Shown one piece after another: positions 1 through 6,387 of a stretch of 12,926 nt of DNA (positions are counted from its first letter, which is position 1; each line of letters begins with the position of its first letter). The translations under genes were made by a program, and so were the position numbers. Below the pieces are notes generated by a model, which was not told where the DNA came from, searched no databases, and saw nothing but the letters and a program-made list of their open reading frames with translations. This DNA comes from Ignavibacteriales bacterium. GTDB taxonomy: Bacteria; Bacteroidota; Ignavibacteria; Ignavibacteriales; Melioribacteraceae. The stretch spans positions 1 to 12,926 of the forward strand of contig JAGVBL010000016.1 of NCBI GenBank assembly GCA_020059785.1, in the 5' to 3' direction.

Positions 1-459
1 AGTTGTAGACCCGTATTCGACGATTCGTTTATCCCGTTTCAATTCTACTATAGTGCGATTAAGACTTTTCCAGTCGAAATCATCTCTATTGCTTCCATCT
101 ATGTTTCAATTCTACTATAGTGCGATTAAGACTCCAGATTCCCGAGCCGGGAAGATCTGCTAAAAAAGTTTCAATTCTACTATAGTGCGATTAAGACGGT
201 CGCCGGTTCTTTATTTATTATAATTCAAGAATGTTTCAATTCTACTATAGTGCGATTAAGACTAATTGCCCAGTTTATTCTCCCCCAAAATAACACTCGT
301 TTCAATTCTACTATAGTGCGATTAAGACGCAGGTGAAGAGTTCTTCTACAACTATCCACAAGGGTTTCAATTCTACTATAGTGCGATTAAGACATTTCAA
401 TCAGGTGTAGTTCGTATTCCTCCAAAAACGTTTCAATTCTACTATAGTGCGATTAAGAC
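1..459 (-). CRISPR. CRISPR array, 7 identical 30-bp repeats, truncated at left edge
   Basis: Seven identical 30-base repeats start at 36, 103, 168, 233, 299, 364 and 430. On the plus strand each begins GTTTCAATT and ends GCGATTAAGAC. The six complete spacers are 37, 35, 35, 36, 35 and 36 bases; bases 1-35 belong to a further spacer cut by the window edge. Read on the minus strand the repeat ends in ATTGAAAC, the usual 5' handle of type I-B/III crRNAs, so the array is transcribed leftward like the cas genes. The leader and cas2 lie to the right, so the repeat at 430-459 is leader-proximal and 394-429 is probably the newest spacer. No repeat shows decay. I could not identify a target for any spacer. 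Confidence 0.98.
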
Positions 460-460
460 C

Positions 461-475
461 GCCCGAAAAACGGGC
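461..475 (-). repeat. perfect hairpin at leader-repeat junction
   Basis: GCCCG at 461-465 and CGGGC at 471-475 are perfect complements around five A residues, and the hairpin ends one base before the first repeat begins. It is far more GC-rich than its surroundings. On the transcribed strand the loop is five T residues. It could be a leader-end element recognised during spacer integration or a structure in the transcript leader; neither role is shown by sequence alone. Confidence 0.6.
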
Positions 476-512
476 AAATTTGATAATATTCTAACAATTT
501 TTTACAATATGT

Positions 513-556
513 GTCGTCAACCTATAATAGTGCAAAAAAGTCAGGGGTTCGACGAC
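513..556 (-). repeat. long leader inverted repeat with a CRISPR-repeat-like interior
   Basis: GTCGTCAACC at 513-522 pairs with GGTTCGACGAC at 546-556 with a single bulged C at 550. Read on the minus strand, 542 to 513 aligns without gaps to the CRISPR repeat at 18 of 30 positions, including the core GCACTAT. The right arm begins five bases after the cas2 stop. It may be a protein-binding or structured leader element, a terminator-like structure behind cas2, or a decayed repeat. Confidence 0.6.
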
Positions 557-560
557 TATT

Positions 561-824
561 CTATATGAAGCTGTCAATTTCATTCCTTTCAACACCAATA
601 ACTCCCCTTTCATGATAGTTTTGAGAGTCGAATGTATAATAAACAACACTATCTTTTTGCAAGTTAATAATTTCTTTAATGTTTTTCTTAATAATTTCAA
701 ATTCAGACTCAGTTACTTCTCCTTCGAACACTGAATTTTGGACCCAAATAAGATGCTGCCGCAAATATTTTAAAAGTTTTACACCCCGTTTAGGCATTGC
801 ATCATATACAATTATAAGATACAT
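561..824 (-). CDS. cas2: CRISPR-associated endoribonuclease-fold protein Cas2
   Basis: Cas2 is the dimeric ferredoxin-fold partner of Cas1 in the spacer integration complex. The 87-residue product is normal for the family. It begins MYLIIVYD, with the conserved Asp at residue 8 closing the first strand, followed by the family signature WVQNSVFEGE and by DSVVYYTF and GVIGVERNE near the end. I choose the ATG at 824 over the GTG at 833: GGTGG (830-834) sits five bases before it, family members start at this Met, and the GTG would overlap the end of cas1. The cas1 stop and this ATG are two bases apart, so the two genes are probably translated together. The stop codon leads directly into the leader. 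Confidence 0.96.
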   Translation of the reverse strand: MYLIIVYDAMPKRGVKLLKYLRQHLIWVQNSVFEGEVTESEFEIIKKNIKEIINLQKDSVVYYTFDSQNYHERGVIGVERNEIDSFI

Positions 825-826
825 AA

Positions 827-1918
827 TTACCACCAGATTTTGAACGGTTTATATTCTTTTTCGCCCAGTATATGTTTAATAATCTTATAGCATTCAAGTC
901 GTATTAAATGGCGATAGCTAACTGATTTATTTAACTGGCGATGTTGAATTGTAGTTTTAATTTTTTCATCAAATTCTTTAAGATAAATTTTTCTTCCTTC
1001 TTCGGTAAGATAGCAGCAGTTAAGTTCTTTGTTGAAATGTTTTTCCTGAATCTGATTTTTATTCAACAATGAAAAGATAATTCTATCTGATAAGAGCGGT
1101 TTAAATATTTCTGCAATATCCAATGAAAGTGAAAATCTTCGTTCCCCCGGTTGATGGAGAAAACTGATAAGCGGATTAAGCTGGGTTTTAAATATTTCAC
1201 TAAGCACAAGAGTATAAACAAGAGAATTACCAAATGATATTAGTGCGTTAATTGGATTTTGAGGCGGATGCTTTTGTCGTTTTTCGAATTTAATTTCCTG
1301 ATCGATTATCAAATTCCATGAGATGTAATAATTAGAGCGGATGTTTCCTTCGATACCCATAAGTTCCTGAACTTCGTTTGTATTTTCTATTTTTGCCATC
1401 AATTCATCTGTCTTATTAATAAAATGTGAAAGGTCTTTATCCCTTGCATTATAATAGAGCATATTTTTTCTAATGTTATCTGCAGATCCTTCAACAAATC
1501 TTTTTGCTAGAGATGTGCGTAGTTGATTATCAAGATACGTTTTGACCTGTTCAACTAAAAGTTTACCGGAGAGGTAAGGCATACGAGGATAGAAAGATGA
1601 TGTATAATAGCCGTAATAATTAAATAAATGAAAGATAATTTCTTTTTGGGCAAGAAAGTTGAGAAATTTTGTATTGAATCTTAGTTCACTAAAGCAGTAA
1701 ACGGAATCGATATCCTCAACAGGTATAGGTTTGCGTGGAAGTTTTCTGGGTTCTAATTCTTCAGTTTCATTTTCTTTCAATGAATCGTCATCCACCTGAA
1801 TTTCGTCTTCTTTACTTACTATTTCCTCTGGCTCAATGTTTTCGCCAGGCTCGAAGTAAAGTGTGTTATCTTTGCGGATGAGTTTACCGCTGCTGAAAAT
1901 GTAATAGTTACGTTTCAT
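827..1918 (-). CDS. cas1: CRISPR-associated integrase Cas1
   Basis: Cas1 is the metal-dependent integrase that joins protospacers to the leader-proximal repeat. The 363-residue product has the I-B-type start MKRNYYIFSSG, the patch FNYYGYYTSSFYPR (residues 99-112), and metal ligands Glu190 (GIEGNIR), His255 (FLHQPGE) and Asp267/Glu270 (LDIAE). The C-terminus is rich in Lys, Arg and His. The start at 1918 has GGAG four bases upstream (1923-1926); an upstream reading to 1978 would translate simple repeats and is rejected. An acidic insertion at about residues 24-60 lengthens the N-terminal beta domain before the conserved KPIPVEDIDSVYCF segment. The upstream neighbour is the four-helix-bundle gene rather than cas4 directly, and cas2 follows by two bases. 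Confidence 0.97.
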   Translation of the reverse strand: MKRNYYIFSSGKLIRKDNTLYFEPGENIEPEEIVSKEDEIQVDDDSLKENETEELEPRKLPRKPIPVEDIDSVYCFSELRFNTKFLNFLAQKEIIFHLFNYYGYYTSSFYPRMPYLSGKLLVEQVKTYLDNQLRTSLAKRFVEGSADNIRKNMLYYNARDKDLSHFINKTDELMAKIENTNEVQELMGIEGNIRSNYYISWNLIIDQEIKFEKRQKHPPQNPINALISFGNSLVYTLVLSEIFKTQLNPLISFLHQPGERRFSLSLDIAEIFKPLLSDRIIFSLLNKNQIQEKHFNKELNCCYLTEEGRKIYLKEFDEKIKTTIQHRQLNKSVSYRHLIRLECYKIIKHILGEKEYKPFKIWW

Positions 1919-1950
1919 TTTACTCCGGATAATTATGAGATTAATGGATT

Positions 1951-1982
1951 GCAAGATTACAAGATTGCAAGATTGCAAGATT
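1951..1982 (+). repeat. four tandem 8-mers RCAAGATT, left flank of IVP-like gene
   Basis: GCAAGATT, ACAAGATT, GCAAGATT and GCAAGATT follow one another without gaps, between the cas1 start and the four-helix-bundle gene. The units are the reverse complement of those in the array at 2464-2567 on the other side of that gene, so the two arrays form a long inverted pair that could base-pair in RNA. Confidence 0.85.
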
Positions 1983-2017
1983 ATTTGAATATAATGAGTA
2001 TAATGGTTTTATGTTAT

Positions 2018-2404
2018 TTAGATGTTATTTAGATTTTTTTTAATGTTATAAGCTCTTAAATATTTTATGAAGTTGGCTAACTGTTTTATAATGTCGAGAG
2101 CATTAATGTAAACACTTTCAAATTCCTCTTTTGTAATATACTTTAGATCAAGGGCTACGTATAACATTGAACGTACTTCACCCGCAGAACCTTTTGAATA
2201 TCCAAGAAATTTTATGAACTCCCTGTTGTTATCTCTTTCATAACCTTCGGCAATATTATTCATAATCGAAACAGCCGCTCTTTGAATTTGATCTCTTAAT
2301 CCGTAATCCTTATTAAATTTCTGCAAATAGGTTAAGTCGTAAATTGATTTTACAAAAACCCTTGCATCCTGCCAAACTTTTAATTCTTCAAATGCTTTAA
2401 ACAT
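2018..2404 (-). CDS. four-helix-bundle protein, S23/IVP (23S rRNA intervening sequence) family
   Basis: This 128-residue all-helical protein belongs to the family first seen in the intervening sequences of 23S rRNA genes, related in fold to the Avd proteins of diversity-generating retroelements. Signatures are FEELKVWQDARVF near the N-terminus, GLRDQIQRAAVSIMNNIAEG in the middle, and FIKFLGYSKGSAGEV. The start at 2404 follows GAGGTG (2409-2414) by four bases. It has no known part in CRISPR immunity, yet it splits cas4 from cas1. Complementary short-repeat arrays lie on both sides. The 3' end overlaps an 11-base tandem duplication (2011-2021 and 2022-2032), which may have added the last residues. 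Function is unknown; nucleic-acid binding is a guess from relatives. Confidence 0.88.
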   Translation of the reverse strand: MFKAFEELKVWQDARVFVKSIYDLTYLQKFNKDYGLRDQIQRAAVSIMNNIAEGYERDNNREFIKFLGYSKGSAGEVRSMLYVALDLKYITKEEFESVYINALDIIKQLANFIKYLRAYNIKKNLNNI

Positions 2405-2463
2405 TTCGCACCTCATTTACTTTGTATAAATATTTTTATAATTCAGCAGTCATATAATTTCAT

Positions 2464-2567
2464 AATCTTGCCAATATTGTAATCTTGTTAATCTTATTAA
2501 TCTTGTAATCTTGTTAATCTTGTAATCTTGTTAATCTTACCAATCTTGTTAATCTTGTAATCTTGCC
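2464..2567 (+). repeat. twelve tandem 8-9-mers AATCTTGT/AATCTTGTT, right flank of IVP-like gene
   Basis: Twelve consecutive units of 8 or 9 bases start with AATCTTG or a close variant and end in T, TT, CC or similar. The array fills most of the space between the cas4 stop and the four-helix-bundle gene. Units are complementary to those at 1951-1982. Slippage probably changes the copy number. No reading frame or promoter is evident inside. Confidence 0.9.
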
Positions 2568-2577
2568 AATCTAATAA

Positions 2578-3072
2578 TCACACATAACACAAATCATAGT
2601 ACGCACATTGTTTACAAAACGGTTTATTAATAACATCCGGCGGAGTTACACTTTGCAGAATATTTTTTATTTCATTCCGGATATTATTTAATTCAATTCT
2701 ATCCTTTTCAGTCAGTTCTACTTTTACTTTTTGTTTTAGTTTAGGATAATCAATTTCTCCGGTAACTCCTTCAACTCCTTTTTTTTCTAGAACTGAGATA
2801 TAGAATTTCACTTGCCAGATGTGAGTTTCTTCCATTTTATCAGATTTTTTAATTTCATGAATTGTTTTAGTTTTTTCGTCGTAGAAATCTAGAACAATAT
2901 CATCTTCATCATCAGAGATATGGATTTCGTGTTTCTGACGTTCGTAGGTAGAGTCAGAAATGAATTTGCCTAATGCAACGGTATCAGATGTCTGTTCCAT
3001 ATCTATATTGCGAACAAAGAACCATAGTTTTCTATGACAAATGAAATAATATGATATTTGAGTGCCGGTCAT
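2578..3072 (-). CDS. cas4: CRISPR-associated exonuclease Cas4
   Basis: Cas4 is a RecB-type nuclease with an iron-sulfur cluster that trims prespacers and helps select those with a proper PAM. The 164-residue product is typical of the compact I-B form. Cys12 (ICHRKLWFF) and Cys153, Cys156 and Cys162 (FCKQCAYYDLC) are the four cluster ligands. The nuclease core has GKFIS (35-39), Asp62, Glu73-x-Lys75 (HEIKKSD) and Gln87-x3-Tyr91, all intact. The ATG at 3072 lacks a strong ribosome site. Downstream come the repeat array, the four-helix-bundle gene and cas1, so the adaptation genes still form one same-strand group. Upstream is the broken toxin gene. Confidence 0.95.
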   Translation of the reverse strand: MTGTQISYYFICHRKLWFFVRNIDMEQTSDTVALGKFISDSTYERQKHEIHISDDEDDIVLDFYDEKTKTIHEIKKSDKMEETHIWQVKFYISVLEKKGVEGVTGEIDYPKLKQKVKVELTEKDRIELNNIRNEIKNILQSVTPPDVINKPFCKQCAYYDLCYV

Positions 3073-3144
3073 TTTTGAGAGATAAATTAGAGTAATCAGT
3101 AAACAGTAAGGGGATTAAAACTTAGATTGATAGATATCAACAAT

Positions 3145-3972
3145 TTATTTAAGGATAAGAGCAAGTGATACATAGAGACTCTTAATAACCATATCAAAAT
3201 CCGGAAGATTTTTGATAAGGTGAGAAAGTGAATTATTCCATGCTTTTCGAGCATTTTCTAACCGTTTGTTATCGAAGAAGTCATTAACAGACGAGAATGG
3301 AACATTTTTAAATTCGCATTTTTGCAGGAAGGATTTTTTTATTTCACCAGGATTGAAGGTATGATTAGAAAGAATAAAACAGACATCGTAGAGATCGCGG
3401 GGATAGAAGCGCTGTAAAATTGTTCTCATTTTTTCTATTAATATTTCTTCGATAGTATATGATGAAATATGATTAATAATAAGATTTGAATCAGAAAAGT
3501 TGTGGATAATTTTCTTTTGATTGATCGGGAATATCATTTTTTCGAAACTTGAGAGATCCAGATTAATCTTTGGAAGAATAGCAGAAACGGGAAGTACTGC
3601 CTGATATGGAAGTTTTATAATAAATGCATATCCATTTTGATTAGCAAGAGTTTGACGCAGCTCGACAGTACCGATTCTGATGCCAATATCATTAAGATTA
3701 TGTTTTAGAGAATTAATTTGTTCTTCTATTTAGGAAACAAAATTTAGGTTAGGACCAATGATAGAAAAATCGAGGTCTTCTGAGAAGCGATAGTTAGGAA
3801 ACCAGCATTTCCGAAGAGAAGTACCTCCTTTAAAGAGCAATGAGGAGGAGAAAATTTTGTTCGCATAGATTTGATTTAATACGTGACCGAGTACCCAATC
3901 TTTTTCAATAATATTTAACTGAGAAATTTTAAGAGTGTTTGCAAGGTTATGTAGTTCGTCTATAGAGATCAT
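3145..3972 (-). pseudogene. AbiEii-type nucleotidyltransferase toxin, interrupted by an in-frame stop
   Basis: AbiEii toxins are nucleotidyltransferases of type IV toxin-antitoxin systems. The first 80 codons carry the fold's active-site region: EKDWVLGHVL, FKGGTSLRK (Gly49-Gly50) and FSEDLDFS (Asp66, Asp68). Codon 81 is TAA (3730-3732). Beyond it the same frame stays open for 194 codons to the stop at 3145, with no frameshift, and encodes plausible family sequence including YTIEEILIEKMRTILQ and PRDLYDV. The full reading would be about 275 codons. Possible explanations are a fresh nonsense mutation, a base-calling error, or translation of two fragments; the downstream part has a Met at 3537. 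The partner antitoxin gene directly upstream is intact. Confidence 0.82.
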
Positions 3973-3989
3973 TGGGATTAATTATGAAA

Positions 3990-4040
3990 ATGATAAGAAC
4001 ACGGATTACAGAGATAAATCTGATTAATGCGGATAAATAT
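3990..4040. repeat. degenerate intergenic repeat of the ACACGGATTACAG type
   Basis: The gap between the antitoxin and toxin genes contains ACACGGATTACAGAG followed by ATAAATCTGATTAATGCGG. This resembles dispersed intergenic sequence common in the Bacteroidota/Ignavibacteriota group, from memory rather than a search. It separates two genes that are usually tightly coupled. Confidence 0.35.
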
Positions 4041-4045
4041 AAACA

Positions 4046-4834
4046 TTAAATTAGTTCTCTAATTGAAGTATTGATTCGAAGGCGCCATTTTGAATTGTAT
4101 TGACCCTGGTTTGACAGTGAAGGATCCAGCAAAGAATATTTAGTTGAGATCAGGTTCTGTTTTTCATTTAGTTTTTCTAAGATTTTTTTATTGTGAATAA
4201 TTTCTGAAACGAAACCAATTCTCTTAAGTGCAGCAGAATTATTTATTAGATATAAATAATTGAGGAGCAGATCATAATTAACGTTTGAGGCATTTAATAA
4301 AGCTTTAGAGCATTCAACAATACCGCCGCATAATTGGGGGCAATCGAAACAATCGACAATAGTTTTTTCCAGCTCAGTGATATAAAAGCTAAGATGGCCT
4401 ATCCATTCTTTTTTAATGCCAAAGAATTTCTTTTTATTAACAGTAATAAACCGGAAATCAGGTTTAAGTTGCGCAATAGATCTTTTACGTGCAGTGGACA
4501 TTACAAAAACCGTTTGGGGGATTTGTTCTGTTAATCCATAATAATGGAGAGCAGACCAATAAGCAACGGCAGCCGGTTTAATTAAGTGCATTGCAAGGAC
4601 GAACGGATTAAATTGTGCTCCATTGGATGTGTTAAGAAGGATAAATTTACCCCGTTGAATGCGTTTAAGGAGACCCTTTTCTTCAAGACGTTTAACTACC
4701 CGGTAAATCTGGAAATGTGAGCCGGTACCATTAAAAAAATATTTGTTTATATCCGATGATGTAAAGAGTTCTTTGCCTTGAGATAATAAGGTTTTTATTA
4801 GCTCAGAATCGTTTTTAAGTATGTTTTTTGTCAT
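4046..4834 (-). CDS. AbiEi-family type IV antitoxin, winged-helix repressor
   Basis: AbiEi proteins neutralise AbiEii toxins and repress their own promoter. The 262-residue product has an N-terminal winged-helix region (about 1-70: FTSSDINKYFF, FQIYRVVKRLEEKGLLKRIQRGKF), then the AbiEi-type domain with AYWSALHYYGLTEQIPQ, VFVMSTARKR and KKFFGIKK. The gene sits between cas7 and the damaged toxin gene, on the same strand as the cas genes. An inverted repeat just upstream (4850-4887) looks like its operator, so it is probably transcribed independently of the cas operon. The toxin starts 73 bases after its stop. The short motif CGGIVECSKAL is also typical of these antitoxin-like regulators. Family assignment is from remembered motifs. 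Confidence 0.85.
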   Translation of the reverse strand: MTKNILKNDSELIKTLLSQGKELFTSSDINKYFFNGTGSHFQIYRVVKRLEEKGLLKRIQRGKFILLNTSNGAQFNPFVLAMHLIKPAAVAYWSALHYYGLTEQIPQTVFVMSTARKRSIAQLKPDFRFITVNKKKFFGIKKEWIGHLSFYITELEKTIVDCFDCPQLCGGIVECSKALLNASNVNYDLLLNYLYLINNSAALKRIGFVSEIIHNKKILEKLNEKQNLISTKYSLLDPSLSNQGQYNSKWRLRINTSIRELI

Positions 4835-4849
4835 AAAAATTACCCTTGA

Positions 4850-4887
4850 TGTAACGTAATATACAAAATAATGTATATATTGTTACA
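4850..4887 (-). promoter_or_regulatory. inverted-repeat operator/promoter of the antitoxin gene
   Basis: The 16-base arms TGTAACGTAATATACA (4850-4865) and TGTATATATTGTTACA (4872-4887) are complementary at 13 of 16 positions around a 6-base spacer. The site starts 16 bases upstream of the antitoxin ATG. On the minus strand TTGTAA (4883-4888) and TATATT about 19 bases downstream could serve as promoter elements overlapped by the operator. AbiEi antitoxins are known to bind inverted repeats at their promoter, so autoregulation is the natural reading. Confidence 0.65.
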
Positions 4888-5006
4888 AAAGGGGGAGAAA
4901 ATAATTAGTAAAGAAAACCAAAGCCACTAATTACACGAATGCAGTGGAAAATTAATTACTTATCTGCACGAAGAGATAAGATTTATCTGCCATAGAATTA
5001 AGTGGA
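4888..5006. other. cas7-abiE intergenic region with two small inverted repeats
   Basis: This stretch follows the cas7 stop. CTTATCT (4959-4965) and AGATAAG (4974-4980) form a 7-base stem, and CCACT (4924-4928) pairs with AGTGG (4943-4947). The second contains CACTAATTACAC, shared with the repeat near 10220. Neither stem is followed by a T-run on the minus strand, so I do not call a terminator. This is where the effector genes stop and the toxin-antitoxin pair begins. Confidence 0.45.
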
Positions 5007-6074
5007 TTATTTTAATTGGTTTATGTAATCAAATGCCAACAACTTTTCTTTTATATTTTGTTCTGCTTTATCAAGTGCATCTGCCGAACCGCTAAAACCA
5101 GGAATAATGCTTGAGATAAGAGGAGTTAAAAATATTTCCGCACCAGAATTTTCATCAATTACTGGTTGAGCAGTCGGGCGGTCATATTCGCCCTTTAATT
5201 CTGCACGAATCGCAAAAGCCACTTTATTTGCGTTATTACTAATCGCCATAGCTAATGTTTCCATTAAACTAAAAGTCCTTGCTTGATTGGAAGTAATTCT
5301 CCAATTAATAATAGCGTGAGCTAGTCTATCAATTATCTCTTCTCGTTTTTCTTTTGGACAGACCAAGCATCTGCCAAAAATATTTTTGCTTTCTATCCAG
5401 TTTTCTGCTCTTAGTTTTTTTTCAATTTCGGGAAATAATTCTGGCTCAAGTTTATTCAGAGAGACACAGAATAATGTTCTTAAATCTATTGCAATATCAT
5501 ATACAAATAAACCAGTGGCTCTGGTCTGTTCTTGTATGAAAGCCCGATTTGGCAGACTTCTGTTATTGGTAGTTAACCACTCATCAAGTTCTTCCTTTGA
5601 TAATTCGGTTCGCTTTGTTCCATCTTTCCAATAAACTTTTACTTCATGATGCTCTGGATGAGAAGTCCTATCGAAAGTAATATTTTCGTTTGGATATTCT
5701 ATACCGCCCAAAAGGGGATGAATCGGATGCATCGCAGAAATTGATAACGGACTTCTTCTCTTTACAGTAAATGAACCGCTTTCGGCTTTCATATAACCGC
5801 CAAGCAATTGATCGGCAAATGACGGATCGCATGGCGAATGTGGTTCTTTTTGACTTGCTTTATTTTCCTTTCTGTCAATCTCCCAATTGAACGTAATTGC
5901 AGCGAAAGGAAGCCCCAAAGCATCAATTACAGATCTCTTGACTTGTTGACCACTTGAGTATGCTTGTCTTCTTCCAAATTGAGGATCAGTATAGTATTTC
6001 TGACCATCATTAACTGCAAATACAGTATGATCGGCTTTTCTTAGACCACGGATATAGATAAAATCATTATTCAT
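5007..6074 (-). CDS. cas7: type I CRISPR-associated backbone protein Cas7
   Basis: Cas7 is the RNA-recognition-motif protein that polymerises along the crRNA spacer to form the backbone of the Cascade complex. The 355-residue product has an RRM-like start (MNNDFIYIRGLRKAD), then RRQAYSSGQQVKRSVIDALG (about 35-54), which matches the conserved SG-Q-KR first helix of Cas7 families. It also has a basic loop VKRRSPLSISAMHPIHPLLGG and NQARTFSLMETLAMAISN, typical of the DevR/Cst2-like branch. I place the start at 6074: AAGGAG lies six bases upstream (6081-6086), whereas an earlier Met at 6110 would overlap the previous gene by 35 bases. The preceding stop is one base away, which suggests translational coupling with the Cas8-like gene and suits a subunit needed in several copies. 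Confidence 0.8.
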   Translation of the reverse strand: MNNDFIYIRGLRKADHTVFAVNDGQKYYTDPQFGRRQAYSSGQQVKRSVIDALGLPFAAITFNWEIDRKENKASQKEPHSPCDPSFADQLLGGYMKAESGSFTVKRRSPLSISAMHPIHPLLGGIEYPNENITFDRTSHPEHHEVKVYWKDGTKRTELSKEELDEWLTTNNRSLPNRAFIQEQTRATGLFVYDIAIDLRTLFCVSLNKLEPELFPEIEKKLRAENWIESKNIFGRCLVCPKEKREEIIDRLAHAIINWRITSNQARTFSLMETLAMAISNNANKVAFAIRAELKGEYDRPTAQPVIDENSGAEIFLTPLISSIIPGFSGSADALDKAEQNIKEKLLAFDYINQLK

Positions 6075-6075
6075 T

Positions 6076-6387
6076 TTATTCTCCTTGAGATAATTGATAG
6101 TTGTATTCAAATTTTATTAGCGTAACAAATAAAGGTAAATTATCGACAGGCATTTTAAGTACTTCTTCAACTACTTCTTTGAATAATTTTTTGTTTCCAT
6201 TATAGCTTTCCATAAATTTTGTTAGATTCTCAATAAACAATTTCATGTTTCTTGCCTCTAACAAATCGACTATTTCTCTTGATTTGGTAGTTTTGCCTCG
6301 TGCATTTTCAGCTTTGCTGGTATTATAACCAACAAGTACGTTTGCTAACTTTTCAGCCAGCTTAAGTAGTTCTGTTTTGTTAAGCAT
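6076..6387 (-). CDS. possible Cas11 small subunit from an internal start in the Cas8-like gene
   Basis: Met339 of the Cas8-like frame (ATG at 6387) is preceded by GGGTGA (plus 6393-6398) with five bases between, close to the site that serves the full-length gene. Translation from here gives a 103-residue, predominantly helical, Lys- and Glu-rich protein (MLNKTELLKLAEKLANVL at its start). Type I-B, I-C and I-D systems are known to make Cas11 in this way from cas8-type genes, and no clear separate small-subunit gene of normal size is present. The proposal rests on position, size and ribosome site only. Confidence 0.4.
   Translation of the reverse strand: MLNKTELLKLAEKLANVLVGYNTSKAENARGKTTKSREIVDLLEARNMKLFIENLTKFMESYNGNKKLFKEVVEEVLKMPVDNLPLFVTLIKFEYNYQLSQGE

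Larger units (their letters stand above)
460..560 (-). promoter_or_regulatory. CRISPR leader between cas2 and first repeat
   Basis: This 101-base AT-rich, non-coding stretch separates the cas2 stop from the leader-proximal repeat. It should hold the array promoter and the signals that direct new spacers to this end. On the minus strand a TTGTAA (plus 502-507) could be a -35 element, but no good -10 hexamer follows at standard distance, so I do not assign a promoter. It contains a small hairpin touching the first repeat and a large inverted repeat, listed separately. A leader role follows from repeat orientation and from adjacency to cas2. Confidence 0.8.

Noticed and set aside
513..542. An eighth, degenerate CRISPR repeat
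   Set aside because: Only 18 of 30 positions match and the spacing to the first repeat is wrong for a spacer (53 bases); better treated as a leader element.
491..700. A 69-residue minus-strand reading frame overlapping cas2 and the leader
   Set aside because: It is out of frame with the strongly supported cas2 and runs through the leader inverted repeat; no family resemblance.
1919..1978. An N-terminal extension of Cas1
   Set aside because: It would translate the RCAAGATT repeat array, and the Met at 1918 has GGAG in the right place and matches the usual family start.
3145..3972. A frameshift in the toxin gene
   Set aside because: Both halves are in the same frame; the only lesion is the TAA at 3730-3732.
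4959..4980. A rho-independent terminator after cas7
   Set aside because: The 7-base stem is AT-rich and has no T-run following on the minus strand.
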